Source: Copromyces sp. CBS 386.78
Lineage: Eukaryota; Ascomycota; Sordariomycetes; Sordariales; Sordariaceae
Reading direction: 5' to 3'
Assembly: GCA_030685235.1 (NCBI GenBank)
Contig: MU839156.1
Span: forward strand, 1 to 64,000
Length of the DNA: 64,000 nt
The first letter of the stretch is position 1. Each line of letters opens with the position of its first letter. The position numbers were made by a program, and so were the translations under genes. The notes beneath the pieces are model-generated. The model searched no databases, was not told the DNA's origin, and worked only from the letters and a program-made list of their open reading frames with translations. Positions 35,413 to 47,600 of the stretch are shown here, one piece after another.

Positions 35413-36531
35413 TTAGAGAGACTTCTCAAGCATCATCAAGTCTTTGAATCCATCTTTCCAGTTCTTGGACTGCTCTGAAGTGGGTCTTGGGAGAGGGCTT
35501 CTGCAGTAGCCACCGTAACCTGCCCACTCTTCCAATCCAGCCTTAACTCCGACAACGCCGCCTTGGATGGCAGTCCAATCGCCTTGCGAAACAATCTCCT
35601 GCATCTCCTGAGCCTCGGTGTGCTTCCCCTGGTTCCAGAGCTCGATGGTCTGGATGCATGCTTTGGGGGCAATGTTGGCGAGGCCAGCGAGGATTCCGTG
35701 TCCACCTGCTGCCAAGGCCTGGATAGAAAAGTCGGCAGACCCCGCTAGAACCAAGAAATCGGGATTCTTGGGATCGTATTTCTTTGAGAGCTTGCGAGTA
35801 GCCGCTGCCACACGGTTCAGTTTGCCGGTGTTGCCGCATGTGAGCTTCACACCAACGATATTCGGGTGCTGGGCAAGCTGCACAATGATATCTGACGACA
35901 TGTCCATGCCATTGACGGCACCTGGGTAGTTGTAGATGATGATTGGGATGGGCGAGGCATCGGCAACTGCCTTGAAGAACTCTAGGATGGTCTGAGATGA
36001 AGGAGCGAAGAGAGGTGCGTAGTAGGATGGTGGGAGAACAAGCGCGTAATCTCCTCCAGCTTGCCATGCTTGACGGCACAGTAGGATTGCCTCTCTGGTG
36101 CTTTGGGCTCCACAGCCAACAATAATAGGCATATGAGAGAACCCGGCATCGTTGAGTGCTTTTCTGGTGGTTGCGGTGACGACTCGTCGTTCCGAGTGAG
36201 TAAGGTGGACGGCTTCTCCATTGGAGCCCTGAGTAGCCAAGCCAGTGACGCCGGCGCGAGCTAGACGAACGGCATGACGAGCGATGGTAACGGTATCGAC
36301 ATCTTCCGTTTCTTTCTCAAAGAAACACATGGTCGGGACATAGACGCCGGGGACAAGGGGCCGCTTGACGTGGGAGATGGGCGCGTCTAGGGAGCTGCCG
36401 TCGTATGAGCTGCCCAGCTCGGCTGTCAAGTCCTCTACTGTGAGAGTAGATGACCCCGAAGGTTGGAAGGCCATTCTGTTGAAGCCGTTGGTGAAGCTTC
36501 CGGCCGATGATGAGTCGTTGTGGGGAGCCAT
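35413..36531 (-). CDS. DHDPS/NAL-family aldolase (dihydrodipicolinate synthase-like)
   Basis: Intronless, 372 residues. Class I aldolase of the DapA/NanA family: a (beta/alpha)8 barrel that forms a Schiff base with a pyruvate-type substrate. Visible: GSNGE (102-106), the phosphate or carboxylate-binding loop; catalytic Tyr Y200 in IIIYNYPG; Schiff-base lysine K229 in GVKLTCG; and SAD and GHGILAGLAN on later strands. About 55 extra Ser-rich residues precede the barrel; they are not clearly a mitochondrial presequence. Fungal relatives include 4-hydroxy-2-oxoglutarate aldolase and the LGA1/GaaC aldolase of D-galacturonate catabolism (2-keto-3-deoxy-L-galactonate cleavage); the sequence alone does not choose between them. 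Lysine synthesis is excluded, since fungi use the aminoadipate route. The first ATG of the frame was used. Confidence 0.85.
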   Translation of the reverse strand: MAPHNDSSSAGSFTNGFNRMAFQPSGSSTLTVEDLTAELGSSYDGSSLDAPISHVKRPLVPGVYVPTMCFFEKETEDVDTVTIARHAVRLARAGVTGLATQGSNGEAVHLTHSERRVVTATTRKALNDAGFSHMPIIVGCGAQSTREAILLCRQAWQAGGDYALVLPPSYYAPLFAPSSQTILEFFKAVADASPIPIIIYNYPGAVNGMDMSSDIIVQLAQHPNIVGVKLTCGNTGKLNRVAAATRKLSKKYDPKNPDFLVLAGSADFSIQALAAGGHGILAGLANIAPKACIQTIELWNQGKHTEAQEMQEIVSQGDWTAIQGGVVGVKAGLEEWAGYGGYCRSPLPRPTSEQSKNWKDGFKDLMMLEKSL

Positions 36532-38733
36532 GTTGACGATAGGTATAACTTGGAAGATGAAGATGATGAGAACACGGCTGGATTTCTATGATGTACGAAG
36601 TAAGGGAATGTAGACAAGACAGGGAAGGTAGAGGGCAATGACAATCAGCTCGTTCGGACCCGTGGGAGGGAAGTGCTCGATATTTGTACAAAGAGGAATC
36701 GGAGGAAGGAACAAGGACTGGGAGAGAACTACAAGTTCCAAGCAAGGGAGAAGAAAAGTGTACCGGCTGACTACCGTCTAAGACGGAAGGACCCATTGTG
36801 CCATTGTCGGTTTAGTTCTTGACCTTGTCCGCTTGGTGGCGTTACTCCAGGTGGACACCTGCTCAAAACTGGAGCCAAGACCTATCGCCGCCCAGGCCGA
36901 ACGACGGACATGGAGACATGGCAAGCTGAGGATCAGAGGTCGTGGAGTGGTGAGAAATGAAATCTTCTGATTCGTCCAAAAGGGAAGAAGAAGGCCAAAG
37001 TATACAGTGCCGGCCCTTTTGTTCTTTCTTAAATCTCCAAACTTTTGAAGCGACCTTCTTTCGGCCTCGTCTTGCGGGTCTTGAGAAGGGGCACGACCCA
37101 TACACGACAGGGGGTTATTTCCAGGGATGCCGTCTGTGGTGGACGGTAATAGTGTGGGGGTTAGCCTGACAGGCCGGCTCCGTCGACAAGGGCCGCTGTT
37201 GTTACCCCGAGTTACCCCATAGTTGCCCCATGATGGGGTAGGCGGCTAGCCAAGTAATCTGACACTAGACCAGGAGGGGTAGTTATAGTGTACGTACCTA
37301 TCTCTGCTTACCCGTCCATGTCGTAGATGGGCGTGATATTGTTGGAGAGTGACTTCGTCAGACCTCCAGACGAGTCAGAGACGCTGGTGACGTCTTGTGT
37401 ACAGAGGTCAGGCTCGGGCAGGGCAAATGTACTTTTGGTTGACACTTTCGCTTCTGCCATCATTTAAGCCTGGTAGACATCTCAGCTCGCCTGAGCTGGT
37501 GCCTAGGCTGAAGACAATCTGGTACTCGACCTTTGTTTGAATAGCACAGGCAATGCACAGCCAAGGGCTGGGGAATCCAACATAGATTCGCGACCGAATG
37601 GATTCAGCCTTATGCCTGCTAAGTCCAGTGTGTGATGGTCTTTTTGTTTTACCAAGGCCCTCGGCTGTTGCACGCCTAATAATCATCTGAGACTATAGAT
37701 ATCAGCCCAAATTCAAGCAGATCCACATCACAACGAGTACACCTCGATCGCCAGTTTCACATTGCTTTTTTGTCCACTTGAAGACGGTGTGGTTCAGTGA
37801 GGTCAGGAAAGCTGCTTGATCTTGGAAAGACATGGGATCATGGCAGGGGTCATTGTGAGAGAACGTTTGTTGCCGTGCGTACGGGTACCTACTATATGCG
37901 TGCACGCGCAAAGAGCGGCACTCGGCCTTTTTAAATGGCCTTATGAGAAGCGTGCTTGGGACAAAACCATACGGTAGATGCATCTTTGGCCGGATCTGGG
38001 GCAAGTGTCCGCTCGTCGAGTGAGCATGCAGATACAGCACAACTTAGCACCCTGGCATAGGGCACAGGGGACTCGACAACGACAAGGCGATGGCTTCATA
38101 AATGAAACTGTCCAGCGAGGGTCCATGCTCCATTCCGCAACTGGCGGTCAGTGATCCGGACCGGAAGGCTTGATCGGGTATAGAGATTTGTTTGGCGACA
38201 CAAACCACGGCCTGCCAACAACGGCCTGCTTCATTAGGATGCGGTTTGTCAAAAATCGTGGGACGGGCTAGCGCCACAAGGTGTCGAATGACAGGGTGTT
38301 TGCGTGGCATCAATGGGACAAGAAGAGGTACGAACCTTATATGTATCAGGCGGTCCTGAAGGTCTATATGGTCGGTTTGACGGGTTTCGCACATTGTCTT
38401 GTATCGTGTCTCCCTGGACTTGGTGTCCCAAAGGCTTTGCGATGGTGGTCACGTCATTGCCAGCCTTCCGGTTACTGCGTGATGTGCTCCCAAGGGCTTC
38501 CATAAGGCTTCGATATCGGAGGAGGTGTCCGTGTTTCTTGGCTGGCCAATGTAATGAGATTTCAGCAGGAAGGTTACACCCACGTTGGCAAGCCGGACGT
38601 CGTGAGGCTTAACCTGTTCCTACCTTGAATGAACATTTACTTGTGATGGTGTCCTCTCTTGTGTGGCCTCGACTGGCAATATCGCCCGAACGTCTCTTTC
38701 TCTGAAGACTTGTTGCGCGTAGAGGGGCAGCGA
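36532..38733. other. Aldolase upstream region and flank of the nested block
   Basis: Holds the aldolase promoter. A short group of GTTACCCC-like repeats with a TGGGGTA lies at about 37197-37240. Otherwise ordinary composition and no gene supported. Confidence 0.5.
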
Positions 38734-38738
38734 GAGTC
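38734..38738. other. Target-site duplication of copia-B, left copy
   Basis: GAGTC directly before the left LTR; the same bases follow the right LTR at 59026-59030. Confidence 0.9.
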
Positions 38739-38827
38739 TGTCAGATTGGCACCACTACACCAGATGCAAAATTGGAGCTCCGACATTGTCGGAGTAGTGG
38801 CTTCTTCACCAACCCTATATTCTGACA
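38739..38827 (-). repeat. copia-B LTR, left copy (3' LTR)
   Basis: 89 bp, TGTCAGA...TCTGACA, identical to the right copy with no RIP change. It contains a near-palindrome (CTCCGACATTGTCGGAG) inside a CCACTAC/GTAGTGG stem. Very short for an LTR. Confidence 0.92.
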
Positions 38828-38838
38828 CACCCCCCCAG
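38828..38838 (-). other. copia-B polypurine tract
   Basis: On the minus strand a CTGGGGGGGTG-type tract abuts the TGTCAGA LTR start, as in copia-A. It fixes the orientation. Confidence 0.75.
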
Positions 38839-38857
38839 CTGAACGACGGATACCTTA

Positions 38858-39212
38858 AGTTGCGTTCGGTCGCCCAGTATGCCAGTATCGTAGAGGTTGC
38901 ATTACTGTACAGCGATTTCGCTGCAGGCTATCAACAGTAATGCAACAGTAATGCAGTGCTTTCATACTGGTATAAACATGGGGTTTGAAGCAGTATGAAA
39001 GCGAAGAAAGCAGTAAGATCTCCAACGATTTCTAGCCTTCTAATTGGTCAGATGCAGGCCATTGGGGGAGTTGGGAGAAGTGCAGCGACCTACATCGACT
39101 TGCAGATTTTTACTGGAAAACAGCCGAACGCAAAAATCACGGCAGTATGCTGTTGCTTACTGCCATATAAACTTCTTACTGTTACTGGCATACTGGGCGA
39201 CCGAACGCAACT
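38858..39212. mobile_element. MITE2, 355 bp with ~30-bp inverted ends
   Basis: Begins AGTTGCGTTCGGTCGCCCAG and ends with its reverse complement, flanked by TTA on both sides (38855-38857 and 39213-39215). A 3-bp TTA duplication is typical of PIF/Harbinger-derived MITEs and was also described for the Neurospora element Guest. Inside is a perfect 12-bp stem (38958-38969 with 38991-39002). Not RIP-mutated and without coding capacity. Confidence 0.85.
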
Positions 39213-39640
39213 TTAGTATTGCCTGACGGAAGCTGGCTTGGTTTAGGTAGTCTTTTTATTTTGGGATTTTTATTTTGGAGTTTTGGACGAATTATCACTG
39301 GCTTTATCTTCTTTTAGCCTCGGGCAAGAATCTTTTTTTTTCTTTTGCCTCGAACGTGACTCGAACCTAGCACCCCCTAAGCACGAATCAGACTGTTAAT
39401 TGTTAGATTTACTGGTGTGTGATCTGGTTGATTGAATTGTTTAGAAATTGGCTATGTGATTGATCCGCTCCAAAAGGTCTAGGGGGTGCTCGGGTATCCC
39501 GGAAATACTAAGACCTTAATTAAGTAATTGGGACTCGCCTCATTTAGTCGAGATCTCCATCCTATAATTTGATATACCCCCTTACTTATAGACCTCTTTT
39601 ACCTATTTTAAAATTAAAAGTGAAGCTATTTACAAATTTC
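39213..39640 (-). other. copia-B 3' noncoding region
   Basis: Between the pol stop and MITE2. Only lightly mutated on the left, merging into RIPed sequence after about 39,540. Contains a second copy of the LTR/primer-site junction at 39387-39409 and a 12-bp inverted repeat (AGCACCCCCTAR) near 39,370 and 39,485. Confidence 0.55.
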
Positions 39641-41607
39641 TTATATATTCAAACCTAATTTCTTATTTAGATCGTTTAGATTAATCTCTTCTAGTCCCGG
39701 ATTATCCTTCTTTCGGGGTAGTCTTTCTACTATACCTAAAGGTTTTTTAAACCTCCTATACTTTAGAATATTTAGTACTTTTATTAATTTATCTACTAGT
39801 ATTAATTTCGTATTTAAATATTCGATTTTGAATATCTTTTTAGTAAGGATCTCCTCCTTTAGTTAATGTCTATAAATATTTATATATTTTATTTTAGTAT
39901 TAAAGGTAGGGGTTTCTTCTATAAGCGTTCTAATAGTCTACTTATTATTGTATTATAGAGTAGGGATAGGATTTTTTAATAGTTTTACCCTTAGAGCGGA
40001 TATTAATTGCGTTATAAATAGGGTTTCTTTAATTACCTTTTTAATTACGTATAATTCTACTTCTATTGTTAAGGTCGCGATAGTAATCTATTTAGTTGTA
40101 CCCTAGTAGATTAAGCTACTATAGAATTTAATTATAAAACCCTATAAATTCTTTCGATTACTTAAATTGTTTATAAATAAAGTATTTAAAGCTATTTCTA
40201 ATCGGTCGCTACTACCGAAATATAATATTTAAATTTTAATAGTTCGAAAATATTATATTACCTTTTCGCTAACTACCAAATAGGCAGGACTAGGATTATA
40301 ATTATATTATACTAGTCTACTTACTAGGAATATAATATTTAGTCGAATATTAACCGCTGTATATAATAATAAGCCTACATTAATTTAATAGGAGCGGATC
40401 TCTATATAGTTAGCAATACCTTCGTAGGGAATTAATTTTATATGCCCTATAAATATTAAAGTAGATTAAAAATTAGATTTAAATAGTTTAGAGATTTTTT
40501 CAATATAGGCTTCCTATAATAATTAAATCTTTCTTTAATTTCGATTACAAATAATTTTAATATTTAAAAACTATTAGAGCTCGTCTCTTCCTATAAGGTA
40601 ATATTTTAATTATAGTTCTATAATATATTTATTAACCTCCTCTATTTTACTCTTATTAAATATAAATATAATATCGTTAATATAGTAGAATATAAGAATA
40701 CTATTTTTTTTTATAATATATAGATCTTTAGGGATAATTTCGAAGCTTATAGATTTGAACGTACCATTAAATTCCCTTTACTATAATAAAAGTATTCGTT
40801 GTAGATTATATAATACTTTAATTAATTTGAAGACTTTGCTAGGGATTTAATACCTAGGAGGTATACGTATATAAATCTCCTTATTGAAGTATACGTTAAC
40901 GAAGGTATTAATTACGTCGTACTAAATTAATTCGAAATTAAATTTTATAATAAGAGCGATAATAAATTTAAATAATTTCCTTATTAGGGTTGAAGCGTAC
41001 GTATTTATACTATTCTTACTCTATTAATCGCCTTTTACAACGAGCCGTATTTTATACTTATTAAACGTTTTATTCTTATTGAATTTATAAATATATATTT
41101 ATATATAGTCGAAAATCTATTTGCCTCATAACTGCGGTATATCCCCGCTAATTTCAATTTACGTCTTTATATTTTTAAAATTTTGTAAATAGGTTTTTTC
41201 TACTTCTTTAAAGAATTAGCCTAGTAAATAGTTATTTAAATCGCTATAATACTTAAGTATAAAGGGTAGATTTCGTCGATAAATTCTATTAAATCGGCCT
41301 AATTTAGTAATTAACCGATATACTTCCGCTTTAATAATAATTTTCCCTATCGTTTTAAAAATTAGTTAAAATAATTTCCTAATATTAAATACGGTTTCCT
41401 AAAGTTTTTACTAATACGAATATTTATAGATTATTCGGTTTATTATATAATTTGTGCTAAGTATTACCGGCGGGGTTAATAGAAGCGACGGATATATACC
41501 CGTAATATATTTAATAAATATTTTATTTAAAATGGGGTGCGGATTAATTTTTTCTTATAATTAATCGCCTTCTTCCTAGGAAGTATTTTGATTTTATTCG
41601 TAGTTTC
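39641..41607 (-). pseudogene. copia-B reverse transcriptase and RNase H remnant
   Basis: Minus-strand translation ignoring stops shows copia RT: a DV-x-N-A-F-x-N-x-Y-like stretch followed by E-x-Y-I-R-x-P-P near 40,850-40,930, and the catalytic box as Y-I-N-D at 40673-40684 (family YVDD, first Asp lost). The frame ends with LNKKLGLNI and a stop at 39641-39643. The 5' part of the frame is cut off by the LINE insertion. Confidence 0.85.
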
Positions 41608-41622
41608 TATCTAAAAGATTTA
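41608..41622. other. LINE target-site duplication, left copy
   Basis: TATCTAAAAGATTTA, 15 bp, repeated exactly at 48413-48427. Confidence 0.9.
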
Positions 41623-44600
41623 ATAAAACCTTTAAAAACGACGCCGAAACCGGAAACGCCGATTTCTGGTTAGGAAGTGCTCTAAAACAAAAACCGACAA
41701 CGGTAATCGACTTAGGAGGGTTATTTACCCCCTCCACAATATCCTTCGACGACTATAGCGATAGCGTTAAGCCGTCGCTACCGATAATAATTAATAGAGG
41801 TGCAAATAAGTTCGAAAATAGTATTTACAACCCCTTCGGAGGTATTTTAGGATATAATAACCTTAACGCTATATTTACTATAAAAACTTCGGAGAAGACG
41901 GAGGAAGATAATAAAACTATAAAGAAATTTATTGCTATAGTAAATAAAACTATAGATTACGCCGCTGTAACGACCAATAACCGTCGTTAAGTTCGAGAAT
42001 TCCTTTTCGAATTCGCGAAAATTTTTATAAAGAAAAATAGATTTAAAATATTTAAGGTAAATAAGGCCGCCGAAGCCTAATTTATTATTAGGAAAGATAT
42101 TAACGATTTAAAGAAATTTATTTCGAAGGAAATAAAGAAAGACGTTTAAAAAGCATTAAAGAAATAGGTTAATATTATTTGGAAATTGTTAAATAGAATT
42201 AATATTACTTTTTATTATTTATTTACCATTATTATTAAGAAGTTTATCCCTTCTAATTACGAACGTTAATTTACTATTAAGGGGGCCTAAATTACCGCCG
42301 AATTTATTATATATTCGAATAATAATATAAAATAGGCCGTCGAAAGCGTTTTAAAAGAGAATTTATATAAAGTAATTTATGTAATTATTAAAATAATAAT
42401 GAACGGAAATTATATAATTATTTTTAACGAACTAATTAGGGATTAATATTAGAAGTATTAAATTTAAATTAAGAAAGTCTTTGGAAAAGAGGCCGTTATA
42501 TCCTTAAATATTATAATTATTTTAATTAAAGGAATTCCGTAAGTTAATATCGACGCGAAATAATTTAAATTAATTATATAAGAAATAAGAGAGAAGAATA
42601 AGGAAGCGGAAATTATTTAGGTTAAATTTTAAAAAAAATACGAAGGGGAGGAGAGAAGAATATTTTTAGTAGAAGTCGCGATTGCGAAGGCTGCAATCTT
42701 TTTCTAAGAGAACTTTTTCCTTTAGGACGGCGGCGTATATATATACGAATTATTCTAAATTACAGCCTCCGCCCAATAATATTTTAAATATTAATATTTC
42801 GGATATATAGTGAAATTCTATTATTAGGAAAATACTTATAATTATTATAGTAAAATTAAATACGAAGGGCCGTATATAGGAAAAGAGAATTACCCTTTAA
42901 ATAAGGATAATTCTTTAATTTTTTATAAATTGTATAAGAAGTCGAAGTATTTCGCTTTTAATAAGAAGAGGTACCCGTTTGTAAGAACGGTTTATACGAA
43001 AGTATTTATTAATTACGTCGAAAGGTTTTATAATTTTATTATTTGTAAAAGATTAGTTAAATCGGTATTAGAGCTAATAATAGAGTTGGAAGAGGACGTT
43101 GTAATCTCCGACGCTCTTTTTAATTCCCGTTTAATTATAATTTTAGAGAGATTATTTATAGGAGGAAAAAAAAGAGGCTATTTTAAGAAGATTAAAGGCG
43201 GTTTTTAATTAAAATTTATAGGTATAAGCCCGATAAATATTTATACCTATTCTTAGAATATAAACGACTATACCTGTATTAGTTCTATTACTATTACGTT
43301 TTTAGCCGTTATTATTACTTCTAAAAAAATAATATCCCCCTAGCCTATTATTAAATTAGAAAAAAGCTTTTTATAAAGTAATTAATAATTTAATTAAAAA
43401 TATTTTATTAAAATATAAAGAAATTATACGAAAGAGGGAAAATATTATTCGAATAGGAGGAAATTTATAATATTATAATAATTTAAGAGTCGGATAAGAA
43501 TTTGAATAAGGATATTTATTGGCCGAAGGGCAATAAATATTATAATATTAATTATTTAAAAAAGGGTAGAACGGTAATTTATATAAATAAGAGGTAGAAT
43601 TTAAAGGATTTAAATTTCTGGGTTAGGAAAGATTAGGCTGCGGCAATATTAAAGAATTTACAAAAACCGATAATTATTTATTCTATTTATTTCTTTATTT
43701 TCTTTTAAAATACGTTAGAATATTAATAGGGGTTTCCCCTCTTCGAATTCTTTAAAGAAAAACCTTTAGCCGGCTAATATATAATTATAGGGAATTATAA
43801 TTTTTATTACCCTAATTAAGACTTAGAGAATAGAATTAATTCGGGCGTTATAAAATTATTTATATAAATACGGCGATAGAAGTTTAATTTTATTACCCTT
43901 CGTAGGGAATTAATAAAGTTTAGAAATACGATTAAAAAAGAGAAAAATAGAATAATTAATTACGTATAGGTTTTATAAGGTATTAAAGCCGAATATTAGG
44001 GAGTATAATAGTACGGGCAAATAAGTTCGGACTATTACCCTTAAAAAATTTAAATTTAAATAAGAAAAAGAAATAGGAAAGCGGAAGTAGAGGAAGGGTT
44101 TAATTAGAATTTAATAGACGCGGAAAAAATATAAGAAACGGCGGAAAAACGAATATTAATCTTAAAAGGGATTAAAACGGTAAAGGAATTCGAGCTAGGA
44201 TTTAATAAGTTTAACGGCGAATTCGTTAATATTATAAAAGAATTCGTCTTATACCGAAAGAAAGGTCGGGGAAAATAAGCGGATTAATAGAATTTAGAAT
44301 ATAAAATAGTAAATAAAGGAGGTACGGCGGAAATAGTAAATTTAGTTTAGGAATTAAATACTTTTAAATTAGAGAAAATTTATAGAAACGGCGATAAAAA
44401 AGAAGAAATTTATTATAAAAATTTAGAAAGTGAAATAGTACGACTATATTATAAGCGTATTGAAAGACCTAAATAAATTTTAATTATTAAAAAAGTAGGC
44501 TAAAATACGAAATTATTACTTAATAAATTTACTAAAATTATTACCCTTTAAATAAAACGAATAAGCGAACGAAGTCGAAGATTATAATAGTAAAGTAAAT

Positions 44601-47600
44601 ATTTTTACCGACCGTTTTTTTTTAAAAGTAGAAATGTTAACGGGCTATTTATTAAATTAGATTTAATTATTAAACGGCGATACCCCGGTACTTATTAATA
44701 ATTTAATTACCGAGGAGGATATCCGGGAAGTCTTTTCGAAAATAATACTTAATAAAGTACTAGGTATCGATTAATTTTTAAATAAATTTTTAAAAATATA
44801 TAGGGAATTATTTAAGTAAGCGATAGCGGCTTTCGCTATAGCGAACTTCCGGTTCGGATACTTCCCCTAATAATTTAAAAATATTAAAGTAATTATTCTT
44901 AAAAAATTTAAAAAAAGCGCCGAATAATAAAAATTGGCCGGGGCGTAGTAATTTATATTATTTTTAAATAATATTAGAAAAATCTTTAAAACTTTTATAA
45001 TTAAAAGGTTAATATAAGTAGCAGAAGAGTATAATTTCTTTTCGGAAGGTTAAATAGGTAATTAAGTAGGCCGTTTAACCGAATTCGCCGTCCGAATAAT
45101 TATTAATACGGTTTATATAGTATAGAATTTTAAAATTATAATATTTCTTATATTCTTCGATTTAAAGGGTATATTCAATAGAATTAATTATAAGTAATTT
45201 TTATATACGCTATAGGAAATATAATTCCTAAAATAGATTTTCTAATAAGTTAATAATTTCGTTATTAGAAGAAAAGGTTTTTTTTTCTTCGACGACGAAA
45301 TTTCCTAACTTTATAATATTATAGTAAGCGTATTATAAAACTCCCCCTTCTTATTAATCTTTTTTATTCTCTTTATTACCCTATTATATTATAAGTTAAT
45401 TATTATTTAAAATATAATTACCGTCGGCTTCGCCGATAATATTAATATTATTATAGTAATTAAAATTACTAAAGAAAATTATTAAACATTCTAAATAGTA
45501 TAGGATATTTATTTAGGTTAAATAATTAAAAGAGGGATAGAATTCGAAGTAAATAAAACGGAACTTATATATTTTATACGGATAAGGGAATTAAAAACGG
45601 AAATTCTCTAAATTAAAAGAATTATATTTAAATTAATAAAATTAATTAAATTCTTTAGAATTTAGCTAAATTAAAAATTTAATTACTAAATATACGCGGA
45701 AGTAGTAAAAAAGAAGATAGTTACGTAAACGAATATATTAATACAATTAGTAGTAAAGATTTAAGGTTATTCTTTTACGCGAACGAAAGAAATTTATATT
45801 AAATATATTTAGAGTATAATTATATACAAAATATTAATTTTCTATTAGCCGATTAAAGTTTACAGCAAATTACGAAGGATAGTAATTAGGCTAATTAAAT
45901 ATTAAATTAAATATTTAAAAATTATTACCAGAATATATAAAGTTATATTAGTAAGGAATTTAAAAATAGAAATTTTTTATCCGCTATTCGACTTTTATTT
46001 TAATAAACGGGTTAGGGCTTTCGAAAAAAAGTTCGCCCGTACGAATTAAATAAAGTTCGTCCGAAGGATTATAATTTAAGTAATTAATTATATTTAAGTA
46101 AAGAGAGTAAAAAGTCGGCTACCCGCCAATAAATTAGAAAATAATATTATTAAAATTAAATAAATTAAAGAATAAATACCAATAGAGAAATTTTTAACGA
46201 TTATAATAAATCTACCCCTAATAATAAGGGCGCCGCCACTTCCATTATAAATATTAGAATTAATTAATATAAATTATAAAGGGTAATTAAAAAAGGTAAC
46301 GATAAGAAAATAAATATTATACTATAATTATTAATTAATAGTAATAATAATTAAATTAGGCCAATAATACGAATTTATTATTACCGATTTTAATTTAAAA
46401 TTTAGTAATAATATTATAAAACGGTATATAATCGGTACGAAACGAAAAAAGAAGAAAATTTAATAATTAGAAGACGACGACGAATAATATTTATTATTTA
46501 AAGTAAAAAGTTCTTTTCTTATTTAAATAAGGATAGAAATTATAGGCCTCCGGTCCTTCTTTTTTTAGAAGAAGGTTCCGGATATTATAATATTAATTTA
46601 TTTTTATAATATAAATAAAAAGACTTTTACGTATATTATTTTAAACTATTTATAGATAGCCGATTATTAAATAATAGTAACCGATTAATTATAAACGAAA
46701 GAAGAATTTTAAATTTATTTAGACGATAGAACCCGAATTGAAAGAATCCTTTTATAAATATTACGGCTTAATAAGTTAAATAAATACTATTTAATAATCG
46801 AATTAAAAAGAGAGTAGTATAATAAATTCGCGCGGTATTTATAAATACGTTCGATTATAATATTAGAATAAGAGAATATAAGAGAAATAGGAGGAGGAGG
46901 AATTAGATTATACTAATTATAATAGTTATTTAATTATAAAAATAGTACTAAAATAATTAATTAACGTTTTTCGCGGGCGAAGAGTTTGCGGAATATATTG
47001 AATATTAATTATTAGTTCTTAGTAATTTCATAACGTTATTAAATTTAATTTTCGTTAATTAGAAGGGGATTAATAGGGTTATTAACTATTATTAGGGAAT
47101 TAATATTAATATTTCTTCCGTTAAAGCCGAAAATAGGAATAGTAAAATAATCGGTTAAAAATATTTTATAGTATCCTTTACACTAATAATTTTCGATTTT
47201 TATATTCCGGTAATAAAGAAGGATATTAGGGTTATATAGGAGGCTATTTACGGTTAGGCGCTTACGTACGTCCTTAAAGAAATCGATATAAACGCTACGG
47301 AAACGACGAATTAGGGGACTAATATTATTTTAGGAGTAGGATAAAGTAATAACCGTAATTTAAACGGCGTTATATTTATTATAATAACTTAACGGAATAT
47401 TTAATATATATTTTATATTAGTAATAGGATAAGTAGTATTCTATTTACCGGCGTTTCGAAGAATATTAGAAAAGAAAACGAAAAAAAAATTATAGAAGGA
47501 AATTTATTTTTAATATTAATATAATAAATATATTTTATAAAGAATATATAGAATATAATTATATTAAGGGACGGAGTATTATAAATATAATTAGTAAATT

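Noticed and set aside
39340..39420. Possible tRNA gene (minus-strand GGTTCGAGTC motif next to an anticodon-arm-like sequence)
   Set aside because: The T-stem does not pair, there is no A-box, and the anticodon-like part is the copy of the primer-site junction on the opposite strand.
42930..43208. 92-codon open frame in the A+T-rich block
   Set aside because: It is a surviving stretch of the LINE ORF1 region with RIP-altered residues, not a separate gene.
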